Shown here piece after piece: positions 24,757 to 37,030 of a stretch of 64,000 nt of DNA (position 1 is the first letter of the stretch; the number at the start of each line of letters is the position of its first letter). The stretch lies in assembly GCA_000697055.1 (NCBI GenBank), contig JNDT01002356.1, positions 124,001 through 188,000 of the forward strand, read 5' to 3'. The notes beneath the pieces were generated by a model. That model was not told the DNA's origin and did not search any database. It saw only the letters and a program-made list of their open reading frames with translations. Made by a program: the position numbers and the translations under genes. This DNA comes from Saksenaea vasiformis B4078. Its lineage: Eukaryota > Mucoromycota > Mucoromycetes > Mucorales > Saksenaeaceae.

Positions 24757-24791
<35 letters not shown>

Positions 24792-25296
24792 TATTTTTGT
24801 TATTGGTACTAACAAAGAGGGTTAGGGAGAGGGGGTTTATACGATTACAACCCATGAAGGCCATTCTCATTTGGCCTATATTTTGACGTTGCCAGAGAAA
24901 CCGACGGAGGTTCAAGATGCATTCAACGTCGAAAAACAAGCAAGCATTATTATCAGTGTAAAGAACCCTGACCAACCCTCACCTGCTGGGACAGGGCTTA
25001 GCTCACGTCAAAAAGCGGATTTTCCCGAGTCTTTGAAAAAGGCATTTGCCGAACGTCGTTTTGTAGCTATGGAGACAACGGAGTTTTTGAATTATGAAAA
25101 CTGCGAATTGATGTTGATAGGAGCGAAAAGAAATGTGAAAGCAGAACTTGGAAAGCCTGGTGAAAAGCTTGAGAAGTTGGAAAAAGAAGATGAAGAACGT
25201 ATTGAACATGTTGGCGTGGATCAAGCAGTGTTTGATGAACTCCATTTGGCATCAGAAGAGAATCCGGCAGAACCACTTCATGGCGAATGGAAATGA
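24223..25296 (+). CDS. Conserved acidic protein of unknown function
   Basis: Three exons (24223-24438, 24488-24757, 24826-25296) give 318 residues. The N-terminal 60 residues are a highly charged Lys/Glu tract with basic stretches that could act as a nuclear signal. The conserved part begins ENGHIYFFYRPKV and continues RVYMVLKPYW, ERYWAFVDKSS, GHSHLAYILTLPEKP and ENCELMLIGAKR. I recall the GHIYFFYRPKV pattern from conserved unnamed proteins of fungi and plants, but I know no function. The second intron (24758-24825) holds a TA microsatellite directly after the donor, and a perfect TACTAAC branch site near 24807. The start at 24223 is the first ATG of the charged region. An in-frame ATG upstream at 24178 is less likely. 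Confidence 0.85.
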
Positions 25297-25750
25297 ATAA
25301 AAACTTATGCTTTTTCTTCTTCTTTTTTTATTATTATCATTTCTAGTGTATCTATAAGGGAAAAATTTGTTCATAAGTTTTTGCCCGGACCAAAATATAA
25401 TATTAAAAAAAAAAAAGAGCTCACTCAAACCTTTTTAAGAAATAAAGAAAAAAAGAGATATAAAAAGGTTACAAGTATGTGGATGAATTGATCATGCAGT
25501 TACAAATCTGTTACAAAAAGAGAAAAAAAGAAAGAAAGAAAAAGGGTAAAAGAAAATAGAATTGTGTTGTAGTTGTTGTAGTAGTAGTAGTTGTTGTTGT
25601 CGTGTTGTACGTTATAGAAAGAGTTATATAAAGAGATAGAGAGAGGATAGGAGAAGGAAAGGATTTGAGAAGGAATGGCATTGGTTAAAGGAAAAAAAAA
25701 AACGAAAAAGAAAAAGAAAAAGGAGAAAAGAAACATGTGTACTATTTTTT
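25297..25750. other. 3' regions of two converging genes
   Basis: A/T- and purine-rich sequence between the stop of the acidic-protein gene and the stop of the G beta gene. No gene is visible; a GTA/GTT repeat lies near 25565-25600. Confidence 0.45.
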
Positions 25751-27035
25751 TTATGCCCAGACCTAAAGAAATATAATATATGAGATGGAATGAAGTAGGA
25801 CAAGAAGTAATTATTTTTTACCTTCAAATAACTATCCCAACTTCCAGTACAAAGTGCCATACCATCAGATGATACTCCGAGACATGATACTCTGTTTTCA
25901 TGGCTGGTCAATACACCAACACGTTCACCCTTGAGACTGTCCCAAACATGACAGCTATGATCATCATAACCAGCAAATAACAAACGACCGGATACGGAGA
26001 AAGCAACGGATGTAATACCATAAAGAATATTCTCACTGGCATATTGATTTAATTCACGATCTGCACGTAAATCAAATAGACGACAGCTGGCATCATCCGA
26101 CCCTGTACCAAAGGCCATACCATTGGGAAAGAACCTTCAATTTAACTTAGTACCGACCAAAACGAATAAAATCACTGACACTTACTGGACTGAATTGATA
26201 TCTGTTTCATGCCCTGTAAACGTTTGCACGCATTTTTGAATACGAATATCCCATATCTTAGCCGTTGCATCACAACCACCAGATACAAACATATTTGGGT
26301 CATTAGGTGAAAGAGATACACTAACAAGAAAGAAAGAAAGAATAAATAAATAAATAAAAATGATTTACTCTATTTTTCTTCTTCTTTCTTTACCTCATCA
26401 CATCACCGGTATGATCATTGAATTCATGTGTTTTGACTCCAGCATCAACGTCCCAAAGGAAACAGGACATGTCACCTGAGCTTGTCAGAATACGACGATC
26501 ATCCAAAAAACGACAACAACTCAGATAACCGGTATGGGCCGAGAGCTCGCGTGCAGGTCGTACGGGTCCATCGCGTGCCGTAAGGTTGAAAATGGAGCAA
26601 ATATTATCCAGACCACCACAAGCAACAAAGTTGCCAGAAGGTGAATAAGCACAGGTCATAACCCAGGCGGATCGTAGTGGTACCGCGTGCAACTTGTTGG
26701 TAGTATAAGCATTCCAGACGATCAATTTGCCGTCTTGCGAAGCAGATACGAGATGTTGAGCATCATTGGCCCAGTGCATCGCATAAATTTTGGCCAGATG
26801 ACCACGCAAAGGTCGTCGAACCTTCATCACAAGACGAGGCAATGGTTCGACACTTTTTGCCGCTTGACGTACTGAAGGAGGATCAATAACAATGATAACC
26901 ATGAAAAAGGGGTAGTTAGGACTTACAGGTCGTGTCAGCCAAAGCTTCGCGCCGTTGTCGGATACGGTCTTTCAACATCTCGGCTTCTCGTCTCGCCATC
27001 GTAATTCGCTCGGCGATGTCATCTTGATTGTTCAT
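25751..27035 (-). CDS. Heterotrimeric G-protein beta subunit
   Basis: Five exons (27035-26927, 26871-26394, 26320-26186, 26134-25822, 25762-25751) give 348 residues, the standard size. An N-terminal coiled coil ([18 protein letters not shown]), which binds the gamma subunit, is followed by seven WD repeats, for example [45 protein letters not shown] and [12 protein letters not shown]. The last exon is only four codons and supplies the invariant VWA end. Family knowledge: with G gamma it acts at the plasma membrane downstream of G-protein coupled receptors; Mucorales carry several G beta paralogues that affect growth and sporangiospore behaviour. Which paralogue this is cannot be told from the window. 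Confidence 0.96.
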
Positions 27036-28991
27036 CGTCGTGTTGTTGAGTTGATGCAAATGGAATAAAATAAAATTGCGTTTCGATGGTGTTTTAAAAA
27101 GGTCGACCTGACAGCTTCTCTCTCTTTTTTTCGGTTAAAACGAAGCGTTTGTTGAACAATAAGACGAAAGAAATGGGATATTTTCAGACTTCTTATATAT
27201 GAGAAAATAGAAGAATGAGAGAAAGCTGCTTTTGTATGTGAAAGCTAAACGGGGACTATTATTGTGCTACCTAATAAGTTATTCTGGTGGAGCGCGACGG
27301 ATTGCGGAGTAGAAGATCCCTGTTTCACCCAAAAAAAAAAGAAAAGAAAAAGAAAGCACCGCACACTATCTGTTGTTACTTACTTTACTTTTTAGTTTGC
27401 ATAAAAAAAAGCAGTAATATGCACTTTTTACTCTTATTGCTTTATAGTCCAATAGTTCATACTCAATATCGTATTGTCAAATAAATCAAATACATTTCAT
27501 TTCGTTTTCCTAAGAAACATGCAGGTCACTTTTTTTTATTTTTGCTATTGTGCGGAAGGTCCCGTCGTATCAAATTCCCTTTTCTTTTGCGCCATTTCAA
27601 ATACCGCACATGGCCCCGGTCAGGGCAACTCTTCATTCTTAATTAGGACTAACCATAGGTAACTTGCTCCGGAAAAAACAAGTCAATGGTATGTAGAAAG
27701 TGTCTCCGGTAGGCTTCATTCTTCTTCTTCTCCACGAGTTAATTTCTGTTATGATCGTATGATCGACCGATCGAAACGTGAATCGAAACAAAATCGTGAG
27801 ATCAGCGAAGCATAAGCCTCAAAAAAAATTGGTCTTTAGTCAGGAAAAGAACAGACTCCAGCCACGTGAAATGAAAAAATGGTAGTCGCTCCGATGGAAT
27901 AGCCATCCGTCCGCCGTTTCCCTTTTTCATTTTTCAATTGATAGATAAAAAAGTTGTATCAAGATAATGTCACACAACATCAACGCCTCTCTTGGTATAG
28001 CCAACCCATTATAAAAAAAGTTACTCTTAGCAAAAGAAAGATAGCAAATTGGCATAGTTACATTTGTCACCGGGTAACCACAGTAACAAGATTGTTTCAA
28101 TGCTGACATCGCCATTACCGGCAACAAAAAAAAAAAAAAAGGTGGCACAACCCAACACAGGAAACTTTTTTTTGTTCTTTAGAACAATTGTTTCATAGTC
28201 AAAAGTGGCTCCATGTCAAGAGAATTACAATGACAAACACACGTGGGGATGTCATGGATAAGGGATGAAGAGATGCTTCCATTAAATATGGGTGCATTGT
28301 CCATCGGCAAAGGTTTCGCATGATCTTTTTTTTTTTTAGTTTTAGTTTCACCATTGTCGGATGATCCTCAAACAAACACGCCAGAAAAAAGAAAAACACA
28401 AGCAAAAAAAAAGGGTCAACAAACTTTTTGGCGTCTGTGAAGCATGGACACGTGGAACGTAGCACCATGTGTACCTAGACGAGTAAGGCATCACCCCTGG
28501 TTGGTTACTTTTCTAGTCATCCTTTTTTGACGTATGAATATACTCTCTCTCGGCCATTTGATTATTCATTTCTTATTGATCGCCTGCATAAGAACAATAA
28601 TGCATGGTAAACTTGCTCCACTTTTTTTTGTATGCGTCCATGCGATTATCCATCTTTACTGTCCATATCCGAATAGCAAGGCGCTAGGCTTTTAGCTTCT
28701 CCTATTTTGCTATCTCACTTCTTTACTACCTTTTTTTTTTTTACCAAGGAGCTATTACGGCAAAAATGACCCGATGAACGATTGGAGAACGTTGCATAGT
28801 AAAGAAAGAAAAGAAAAAGAAAAAAAAAGGGTGATGTAAGGGGGGAAATTTTAGCGCTTGCATGTAGTTGTCCCAAAACAACTTCTTTCCGTTTCGGGAG
28901 AACAAAAGAGCTCTGTAAAGATAAATAGGATTTATTTCGTTTCAAACCATGTCATTCTGTTTTACCCCGAAAAAAGTAAAAGGTAAAAAAA
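27036..28991. other. Long intergenic region between divergent genes
   Basis: Nearly 2 kb without a supportable gene, between the starts of the G beta gene (-) and the dehydrogenase gene (+). It is rich in homopolymer A and T runs (27328, 28122, 28328, 28405, 28732, 28822). All open frames are short and low-complexity. Confidence 0.5.
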
Positions 28992-30096
28992 ATGCAGATC
29001 AAGCAACGCATTTTCATTGTGAGTGGCGGGTAAGAAGAAGGACAACACATGGCTTATATTACCTTGTCATCTAAAAAAGAAACATATAGTGCTGGAGGTC
29101 TTGGTGAACAGGTGGTGCGATCCATCGTGGCAAATGACGGAATTGCTATTGTAAATAGAATAAAATATAGGAGAAAAAAAAGGATACTAACCCTTTTGAC
29201 AACAAAAAGATTATTGATCTTGACTGCGAGCGTTCCAGCCAGCTGGTTCAGGAACTGGGTCCTCAAGTTTATTTCCCTGGACCAATCAGCGTCACTTCTG
29301 AGGTAAATCCGAGAAAAAAAAAAGGAAGCACTAAAACCTGGAGTAACTTTGTAGGCTGGAATTCAGGAGGCGTTGACCCTTTCGGTCGCTCAGTATCCCA
29401 ATGCATTATTTGGTGGGGCTGTTTTGTGCAGTGGCATTGTTGTTCCTCCCAAGACCATCGGTGGCTATGGCCCTAATGCACAATTGACAAGCTACCGTCA
29501 ATTTGAACATCTGATCTCGGTGAATTTACTTGGAACTTATAATGTAGCACAGCAAGTGGCACAGTACCTCATCAATCAACCACCCTCTGAGGAAGATCGT
29601 AAGAAATAGATGGACAAGAATGTCCTTTTTCTAAAGCGAAAGAAAAAAAATTGTAGAGGAACGGGGAATAATCATCACAGTCTCTTCCATACTTGGCCTA
29701 GACGGTGCATTGGTATCCTATGCTACATCAAAAGGTAAGAAGAAAAAAGAAAGGGTAAAGGAAATAAGTAACCTGTAATCTAATTTAGCTGGCGTGGCTG
29801 GCATGACGTTACCTCTCGCAAGAGAGTTGTCAGGATTTGGTATTCGTGTCATGAGCATCGCCCCTGGGCCTTTTGGTAGGGAGAAAATCACCATGGAAGG
29901 TTTTCGATTCTGACAGAAAATTCTGCCTTTAGATACACCAATGATGGCCAAGGCAGGAGGAATCGAGGCTCCGACATGTCTATTTCCCCAACGTTATGGT
30001 CAACCAAATGAGTTTAGCGATCTGGTGTTACATCTTATTACAAACCGAATGCTTAACGGATCTGTTATCCGCCTCGATGGAGGCTTACGAGGATAA
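28992..30096 (+). CDS. HSD17B10-like short-chain dehydrogenase (3-hydroxyacyl-CoA dehydrogenase type 2)
   Basis: Seven exons (28992-29029, 29090-29150, 29210-29302, 29355-29598, 29657-29734, 29789-29875, 29933-30096) give 254 residues. A Rossmann fold with the nucleotide loop SGGAGGLGE, then VNLLGTYNV, the catalytic serine region ITVSSILG and the YxxxK pair (YATSK) are all present. The [22 protein letters not shown] block and the end [14 protein letters not shown] closely match human HSD17B10, as does length. Family knowledge: this NAD-dependent enzyme oxidises short branched 3-hydroxyacyl-CoA (isoleucine breakdown) in mitochondria; in animals it is also part of RNase P, which I would not assume here. 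I see no clear mitochondrial presequence in the first residues ([13 protein letters not shown]). In four of the six introns the donor lies within 60 bp of the acceptor, as elsewhere in this genome. Confidence 0.9.
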
Positions 30097-30777
30097 AAGG
30101 AAAAAAAAAGAACAAAACATTCTACTTGCCATAGCTTGCGGTCTTTGTTCGGTGTTAATGCTTCTTGGGTACTGTGTTTTTTAACAAAGTGAAACAAGAC
30201 AGTCTGAGTTCGACACGAATAAAGATAAGATTTAGATGGTGAACATTAAGCCCTTAACAGGATAAAAACAAAGTTCATTTTATGCTTCCTCGACTTTACT
30301 TCTACCTCATGATTCCACTTACTTTTTATTTTCAAAATTTTTGTATAGCATGTGGGTATGAAACACGGACCGATACCACTTCCCTTAACACCAAGAAGTC
30401 CTAAAGAAGTCTATTAAACAGTCACAAATGAGCTTCCCGGAGTTGACTTTTTTGTTTCTGATGTCATTTGTAACACATGATGGCAGGTGGCCTTTACCGA
30501 AAAAGGGATCCAACGGCTTAACCGAACGTTGCACTTTGTTTTTTTTTCTATACAACAAGGAACTGGACCGGTGTCCCTTCCATCCGAGGGAAACGAAACA
30601 GGAGAGCTGTGTTTGATAGGTAGAGCTTCCGGACTTAACAACCGGCCTCACCGGAGAACCGATCCAGCTGACCTGAACACTTTTTTCTATAAGAAGGCAT
30701 TGGACTTGCCCCGAGAGTAAAATTTTTTTTCTTTCTCTCTTTCTTCATTCCTCGTCACCTCTTTTTTTCCTTTTTTT
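30097..30777. other. Intergenic, upstream of the transporter gene
   Basis: No gene is visible. Frames open at 30414-30720 on both strands overlap one another and resemble nothing. A pyrimidine-rich leader runs directly into the transporter ATG at 30778. Confidence 0.45.
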
Positions 30778-32651
30778 ATGAGTACACCGGGCAATTACAG
30801 TCCTTCAGTCGATCAAAAGGCTGCAGTTTATGAAACAGCAAAGGATGTAGATCGTATCATCCAGAAAACCATAGATGAACAGGTTTCATCTTCCTCTTCT
30901 TCTACAAATACACAACCAAGCAAAAAGAAAAGAGCTGCCTCTTTTTTCAATGTGCTGTTCAGCGGATTTGCTCTATTATCCGATGGTTATCAATCGGGTG
31001 TGATTACATTTGTCAATCTGTTCTTAACACATATCTATGGAACTGATATCTTAAACGATACCATGATGTCTCGTTTATCCTATGCTATGTTTGTTGGTGC
31101 TGTCGTAGGTCAACTAGGTAAAGCGCTTCCCCGATCTGCAACGTGGCGATCCTTCTGACTTAAAACTCTCTAATAGGTTTTGGTTTAATTATTGACCGCA
31201 TTGGACGAAAGATCGGCTTAATAGCAACAACTGCACTTGTGATCATCGGCGCTGCATTATCCTGTGCATCGAGCGGCACGACGACTACAGGTCTTTTGTG
31301 GATGATGGTCATCGCACGGGGTGTCATCGGCGTTGGTGTCGGTGGTGAATACCCTTGCAGCTCAGTCTCAGCGGGGGAATCAGCCGACGAATTTGCTCCT
31401 GGAAAACGCGGTACGATCTTTATTTTTGTAAGTGTCTTTTTCTATTTAATTTGCAGGTGACGCCTTGGCTCCGTTCTTTTGATAGGTCAAACTAACCCCT
31501 TCCTGGTATTTGACATTTATAAAAAAATAATTGCAAAGGTAACGAATTTTGTGATTGATGTGGGATATGTCATCTCTGCGGTGATCCCTGTTATTTTGCT
31601 CGCCATTTTCAAGGATAACCTTGAACCTGTATGGCGCCTATGTCTTGGTCTTGGTATTCTACCCCCGCTTTCCGTGCTTTACTGTAAGTAATGATGCATC
31701 GGATTTCAAAAGTGCCATGTATCTGACCTTTATTTTATTCATACATACATACAGTCCGACTGAGGATGGCAGATTCTAAAGCTTATACGGCAGGTGCCAT
31801 TAAGCGTAAAGTTCCCTATCTGCTTATTGTCAAACGTTATTGGCCCCGTATTCTTGTTGCATCTGGCCTTTGGTTCGTTTATGACTTTATTGCCTACCCA
31901 AATGGTGTCTTCTCGTCCATCATTATCTCTGCTGTCGCAAAAGACTCACCTCTGATTGTCGTTGTCTCTTGGAACATCCTGCTCTATGCGTTTTATCTTC
32001 CCGGCTCTATTGGTGGTGCTCTTTCTGTAGATAAGATTGGTCGCAGAAAGACACTAACCTTCGGCTTAATTGCACAAGGCATTGTTGGTCTCATCATTGG
32101 TGGCGTTTATTATCTTTTGACGGCAAACTGCTTCCCTATGTTTATCGTATGTAATCCTAGTAACGTTATTTGTTATGTTTTTTAACCACCCTGAGATATG
32201 ACATAGATCATGTATGGTCTCTTTCTTGCGCTTGGCGAATTTGCCGGCGATTGTATGGGCCTCAATGCGATGGAACTGTTCCCAACTGCAGTCCGTGGAA
32301 CATGCTATGGTATTGCCTCAGGTAAAATTAAATTTGCTATCTGCCATGTGTTTGAAACTCATTTGTTTTTGGACAAAAAAAAAAGCTTTTGGCAAGGTAG
32401 GAGCAACAGTGGGAACCCTTGCATTTGTTCCAATGCAAGACACAATGGGTGGGGTTCGAGGTCCGTTTTTGGTAGGTAGTGGTATTGCTATTGTCGCTGG
32501 TATTATTGCGTGGTTCTTCCTTCCCGACATCGGCCCAGAGGGCCTAGTCGAGGAAGATGAAGCTTTTAAGGCGTATCTAGCTGCAAATGGTTATGATACA
32601 TCTCAAATGGGCCATACTACTACATCGAAAATTTCTACCTCTCCAGAATGA
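30778..32651 (+). CDS. Git1-like major facilitator transporter (glycerophosphodiester or phosphate)
   Basis: Six exons (30778-31117, 31177-31427, 31539-31683, 31755-32146, 32207-32321, 32386-32651) give 502 residues with about twelve hydrophobic segments. After a Ser-rich cytosolic N-terminus, the first helix reads SGFALLSDGYQSGVI. The loop 2-3 signature is GFGLIIDRIGRKIG, followed by RGVIGVGVGGEYPCSSVS, and the loop 8-9 repeat is VDKIGRRKTL. FVYDFIAYPNGVFSS and NAMELFPTAVRGTCYG are typical of the Git1 and phosphate:H+ symporter branch rather than of hexose transporters. Family knowledge: yeast Git1 imports glycerophosphoinositol and glycerophosphocholine, especially under phosphate limitation. 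Substrate is not determinable from the sequence. A CATA microsatellite precedes the acceptor at 31754. Confidence 0.88.
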
Positions 32652-33831
32652 GTTACATTCTTCCATCATCATCATCGTCGCTTAGATATCCACTTGTGGC
32701 GTTTTCTATATCTGGTTCTGGAAACCGACCCACAATAAAATTTTATCATCATTTATCATTAACATCCTACTTTGTTCGTTCTCAATGGTTTTTTTTTTCT
32801 GAGACGCGCGGAGAAACCTGGGATACCATGTGAAATTTAGAAAGACCCTTGGGGTGGTCGCACCAAGGAGGCATTCAAACACAGCCGCCAGCTAAGACGT
32901 TTTCACGCTGGCCAATGGAAATGGAATTCAAACCATGAACATGGGGCGAACGTTAACGCGCGTACCCCATGGGAAAGGACTACTCATTTCTCAAAAAGTG
33001 ATCGATAACCTAAATATCAGAATCAAAGTGGATATATTCTCTTTGTTTATTCCAGAAGTTGTAAGATAAATAAACGCGTTCCTTTTCGCAAGTGTTTACA
33101 TGGGTGATTGTTTTGGCATTGTTGTGGATATCTCGATATCATTCAACGTAATTGCGGAATCACAACCATGCTTAACATACACCATGGATGTACAACAAGG
33201 GTACTGAGTGACCCCGGAAAACCGACAGTCGAAGAGTTTAAAGAAACATTGCTTAGGCTCTCTGCAGGAAAGGCACAAGCACCATCAGGCGACAGCTGTC
33301 TGATGTGGGCACACGTATGGAACGAGCAGCATCTCACGCAGGAGATGTTTTAAAGATGATGTATCAACGTCGTGATTCCAGTTCATCATACAGGTGATTG
33401 AATCTCAAAAAAAATCCATGCTATGTATGTACTAACATATGTTTATTCGCCTACTTGCCTTTGTAAGGATGACGGCTTGCATCCACGTAAAAGAAATTGT
33501 CAAACCTTGTACAGAAAGGACGTGGTCTCCATAAGCCGCTTTTTTCCCACTGTCCTTTAGTCATGAAACTCAATTGTGAAATCTAGAAAGAGTAAATGGC
33601 TACTCTGAACAACCGAAGGAGGTGTGCTTTGCAGAAGTGAAAGCAGTTCGAGCAAGGCGGTGTCTTGTAACAGCGCTGAGATTAAAAAATGCAATGTGTG
33701 CTGATTCAGGCGAAATTCGCTTAACAAATCGAGCCAAATGACTAAAAGAAAGTCCTTCAACGGAGTTTCCTCCCACACTCTTGTCTGCTTTACTCTTCTT
33801 CCCTTTTCTACAGTCTAATAGTCTTTATACC
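32652..33831. other. Intergenic with a possible retroelement scrap
   Basis: Apart from the fragment at 33170-33353 no gene is visible. A minus-strand frame at 33557-33778 has a helical, Leu-rich composition but no ATG and abuts the PEX5 start, so I do not call it. Confidence 0.4.
33170..33353 (+). pseudogene. Possible reverse-transcriptase scrap
   Basis: The open frame here contains PTVEEFKETLLRLSAGKAQA, which recalls the segment just before the palm domain of LINE-type reverse transcriptases (…L..GKAPGPDG). The expected PGPDG is degraded to APSGD and the frame stops after about 60 codons. No flanking RT motif is recognisable. Confidence 0.3.
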
Positions 33832-36370
33832 ATGTCTTTCTCCCAAATGGCTGGCAGCAGTGCCGATTGTGGTCCTGTAAACCCCATGGCCGCCTTCATG
33901 AAACAGTTTCACCAGGATAGATCATTACAACAGGTAAAGGGAAAAAAAGAACCGACGTTCTCATTCTCCATGGTCTTCTTTCTTTTACTTTTTTTCAACG
34001 CTGCTGACAGAGGTTTTGGTTAGGATCGTTTTTCCGCTGATCAACGTGCGCAAGGCTCAAGCGTAGGAATAAGAGAGGATGAGTCATCGATGCATGGTCT
34101 TAAAGTTTTCTGTTTATAGAATGGTTTTCGATCCCGGAATATCAATAAACCAATGGAGGTAAGGTTGCCCTTGAATGATTAGGATGGTGGAGTAAACCCG
34201 GTCAAGCGATACAGTTGACAGATGAGTTTTTGCAAGAAGATGTGGCGATTGAACGACCCCCTGGTGTATTTGAATTTAACGGCTTTTTTCATGAATTGGA
34301 CGCAATCAAAGGCAAAGGGCCCATACAACCCGGTGATTGGGCAGTTGATTTTCTAGAACAGTCGCCAATGCATCATCCACCCCCCGACGGACAGTTTGAA
34401 GAATTTGAAAAGATATACCGACAGAATCAAATGCAAACGCCAGGTGCGAAGAAAAAAACGATATTTTTTTGTTGCTAAGATCAATGGATAACAGGGCACA
34501 ATTGGCAGGAAGAGTTTACGGCATTCCAGCAAGCGCATCCCGTAATGACAGTCGCCGAAAAGGAAGCCTTCGAAAGAGCGTTTGATGAAGCAAAACAAGG
34601 TAATTGCTATTACCCCAGAGAAAAAGCAAGGGCCACTCAATTTGACTGGTTCTATACAGGTGCACAGGTTGATTGGGAAAAAGAATTCGCAACACAAGAT
34701 TCGTGGGCAACCGAGTTTGCGGAACAACAAGGACAACAAGAGGCAACCAATGATAAAGAAGCGCTAGCAAAAACGGCTGCCATGTTGTTGGATTCTGTGG
34801 ATGTAGAGTCGAATCCAAAACTTAAAAACTCCAACTTCATGAATCTCATGCGCAAATTAAGGGACAGCGAGGTCGCTATCGAAGGCAACAAAATGGTAGA
34901 TACCAGAGGTGGACAATGGGCGTCCGACTTTGCCCAGCAAAATGCCAGCACGGACGCATCTTGGACGGCTGATTTCATGAAACAAACAAATACAAATCGT
35001 GGAGGGTTGTGGTCGGACGAATTTGCCGTGAAAGCCGAGCGAGGGTGGACGGAACAATTCGCTGGCAAGTCCGCGGAGGCTGCTGCACAGGGACGTCAAG
35101 ATTGGACAAATGAATTTGCAAAGATAGACACCGCAGAACAAGTGTTCAGCAAAGGTTCTGAAATGGATGACTGGGTACAGCAGTATCATAAAAACATTGC
35201 CCATCTGAAAGACGCAAAGGATGCTGAGTGGGAGGATATGCAAAAAGATTGGGATAGAGTCCAGCCCAACCAAGGCCTGGGATATCGAGCAACCGATCCT
35301 GAATACGAGACCTACACATTTTCAACCACCAACCCTTATCTACTGAACCCCGCAGCCATCGATAATGTGCAGCATGCCACGCTGGCTGATTCGATTCTCG
35401 CGCTCGAAGCCAAGACACAGTTAAATACGTCGGATTCCAAAGCATGGCAGGAGCTTGGATTTAAGCAGCAGGAGAATGAACGCGATGGTGCAGCTATCGC
35501 AGCCTTTAGAAACGCGCTTAAGATTGATCCAAGTCTGTTGGATGGATGGATGGGCCTTGCTGTAAGTTATACCAACGAAAACTGTCGAGCCGATGCATAT
35601 GATGCCTTGGAGAACTGGATGGGCAACAACAACCAGTACAAACACCTCGCACGCTCGTCTAAGGGCAACATGGATGCGCAAGCAAGACATGTTCATATCA
35701 CAAACATGTTCCTGGAAGCGGCACGCGCATCACCAGGTGCAGAAATGGACGCCAATGTGCAAGTCGGATTAGGTGTTTTGTTCAACATGTCTGAAGAATA
35801 TGACAAAGCCATTGATTGCTTCAAAGCAGCCTTACACAGCAGACCACAGGTATAGAAAAAAAATAGTCGAGATCGTGCATTTTTTTTAAAAAAAAATCGC
35901 GTGTAGGACTACGTCTTGTGGAACAGACTGGGGGCGACCCTTGCCAATTCGCGTGATACGCCGGGTGCCATTGAAGCATACTTTAATGCACTTGAGATCA
36001 ATCCATCCTACGTGCGCGCACGCTATAATTTGGCAATAAGCTGTGTCAATCTTTCGCAACACCGTGAAGCAGCAGAGCATTTATTGACAGCACTTGCGTT
36101 GCAGCAAGCCGGTGAGGGATCTATCGGTTCTTCCTCGGCTCCCATGATCGACCAGAGTGGCAACACCGTCTCCTTCCCCGATGGCATGAGTGACAATATC
36201 TGGGACAGCCTTCGTATGCTGATGTACATGTACGTGCTGACAGATACTGTAGTGTAACATGTGTATACTGAAATCAATCAATCAATCAACTTAGGATGAA
36301 CCGCGACGATCTTGCTAATGAATGTGGTGCTCGCAACCTCTCTGCCTTTCGCAACGAATTCCAGTTTTAA
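33832..36370 (+). CDS. PEX5: Peroxisomal targeting signal 1 receptor Pex5
   Basis: Eight exons (33832-33933, 34024-34062, 34120-34158, 34215-34443, 34495-34599, 34660-35849, 35907-36229, 36295-36370) give 700 residues. The N-terminus carries the conserved cysteine (SSADCGPVNPM) that is mono-ubiquitinated for recycling, then SLQQDRF. The disordered middle holds about nine WxxxF motifs (DWAVDF, NWQEEF, DWEKEF, SWATEF, QWASDF, SWTADF, LWSDEF, GWTEQF, DWTNEF) that bind Pex14 and Pex13. The C-terminal half is TPR repeats that bind the SKL-type signal (for example LWNRLGATLANS, YFNALEINPSYVRARYN), ending RNEFQF. Family knowledge: the soluble receptor carries matrix enzymes to the peroxisomal docking complex. 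Intron 34600-34659 is 60 bp without an in-frame stop, so retention would add 20 residues rather than break the protein. Confidence 0.96.
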
Positions 36371-37030
36371 GCATTCTCCTTCTGAGCAGTCGCCTCATCC
36401 ACCACAACCCATTCCTCCTTATCGACCCTCACATACCACCCATATTTGGAAACCACAGATCTGGTGTATTTTCCCCCGGGAATCTTGTTTTGACTTGCCG
36501 TAAACAAAATAAATCAACCCATGGCTCATTCCTCTTTTTCTAATACACATGTGCAACAGATAGTACATCTGCACGTTAAACTTGTACGCTCAATTGAGAA
36601 AAACACCGAGTTACTTCAGGATGACTGCGACCATGGTGTATTTAGTTTTGAGCCATCCCAACCCCGACTTTCGGATACGATGCCGCTTCACAAATAAGAA
36701 CTGTTCTACAAAACAGGCGTACCCACGTGAATTGTTTTGTCATTGTTGTTGGAGTAGTGTGAAAATGACAGTTTTCTCGGCAAAAAGACAGACGAGGTCT
36801 GTTCCGAACAGGTTGCACTAGCATGATAAGACACAGAGACAGGGGACATGTACAGAAAGAGAACGTAACACTAAAATGTTACCTGCTAGGAAACGCACCG
36901 GGTTACGCTTTAACAAGCACTTTAGTGTTTTTTTTACAGTGAAACAGAATAGTCATCTTTAATTACATGGACCTAAATCTCAAGTTTTGTTTACTACACT
37001 GGGGGTTCTTTCAAAAACCAAAGAATACGT
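36371..37030. other. Intergenic between converging PEX5 and EME1
   Basis: No gene is visible. Short frames in this interval have no recognisable content. Confidence 0.45.

Noticed and set aside
24758..24825. TA microsatellite as an independent repeat feature
   Set aside because: It lies wholly within an intron with a good branch site and acceptor; noted there instead.
33557..33778. 73-codon minus-strand Leu-rich frame
   Set aside because: Starts with GTG, no ATG, and abuts the PEX5 start; no partner exon found.
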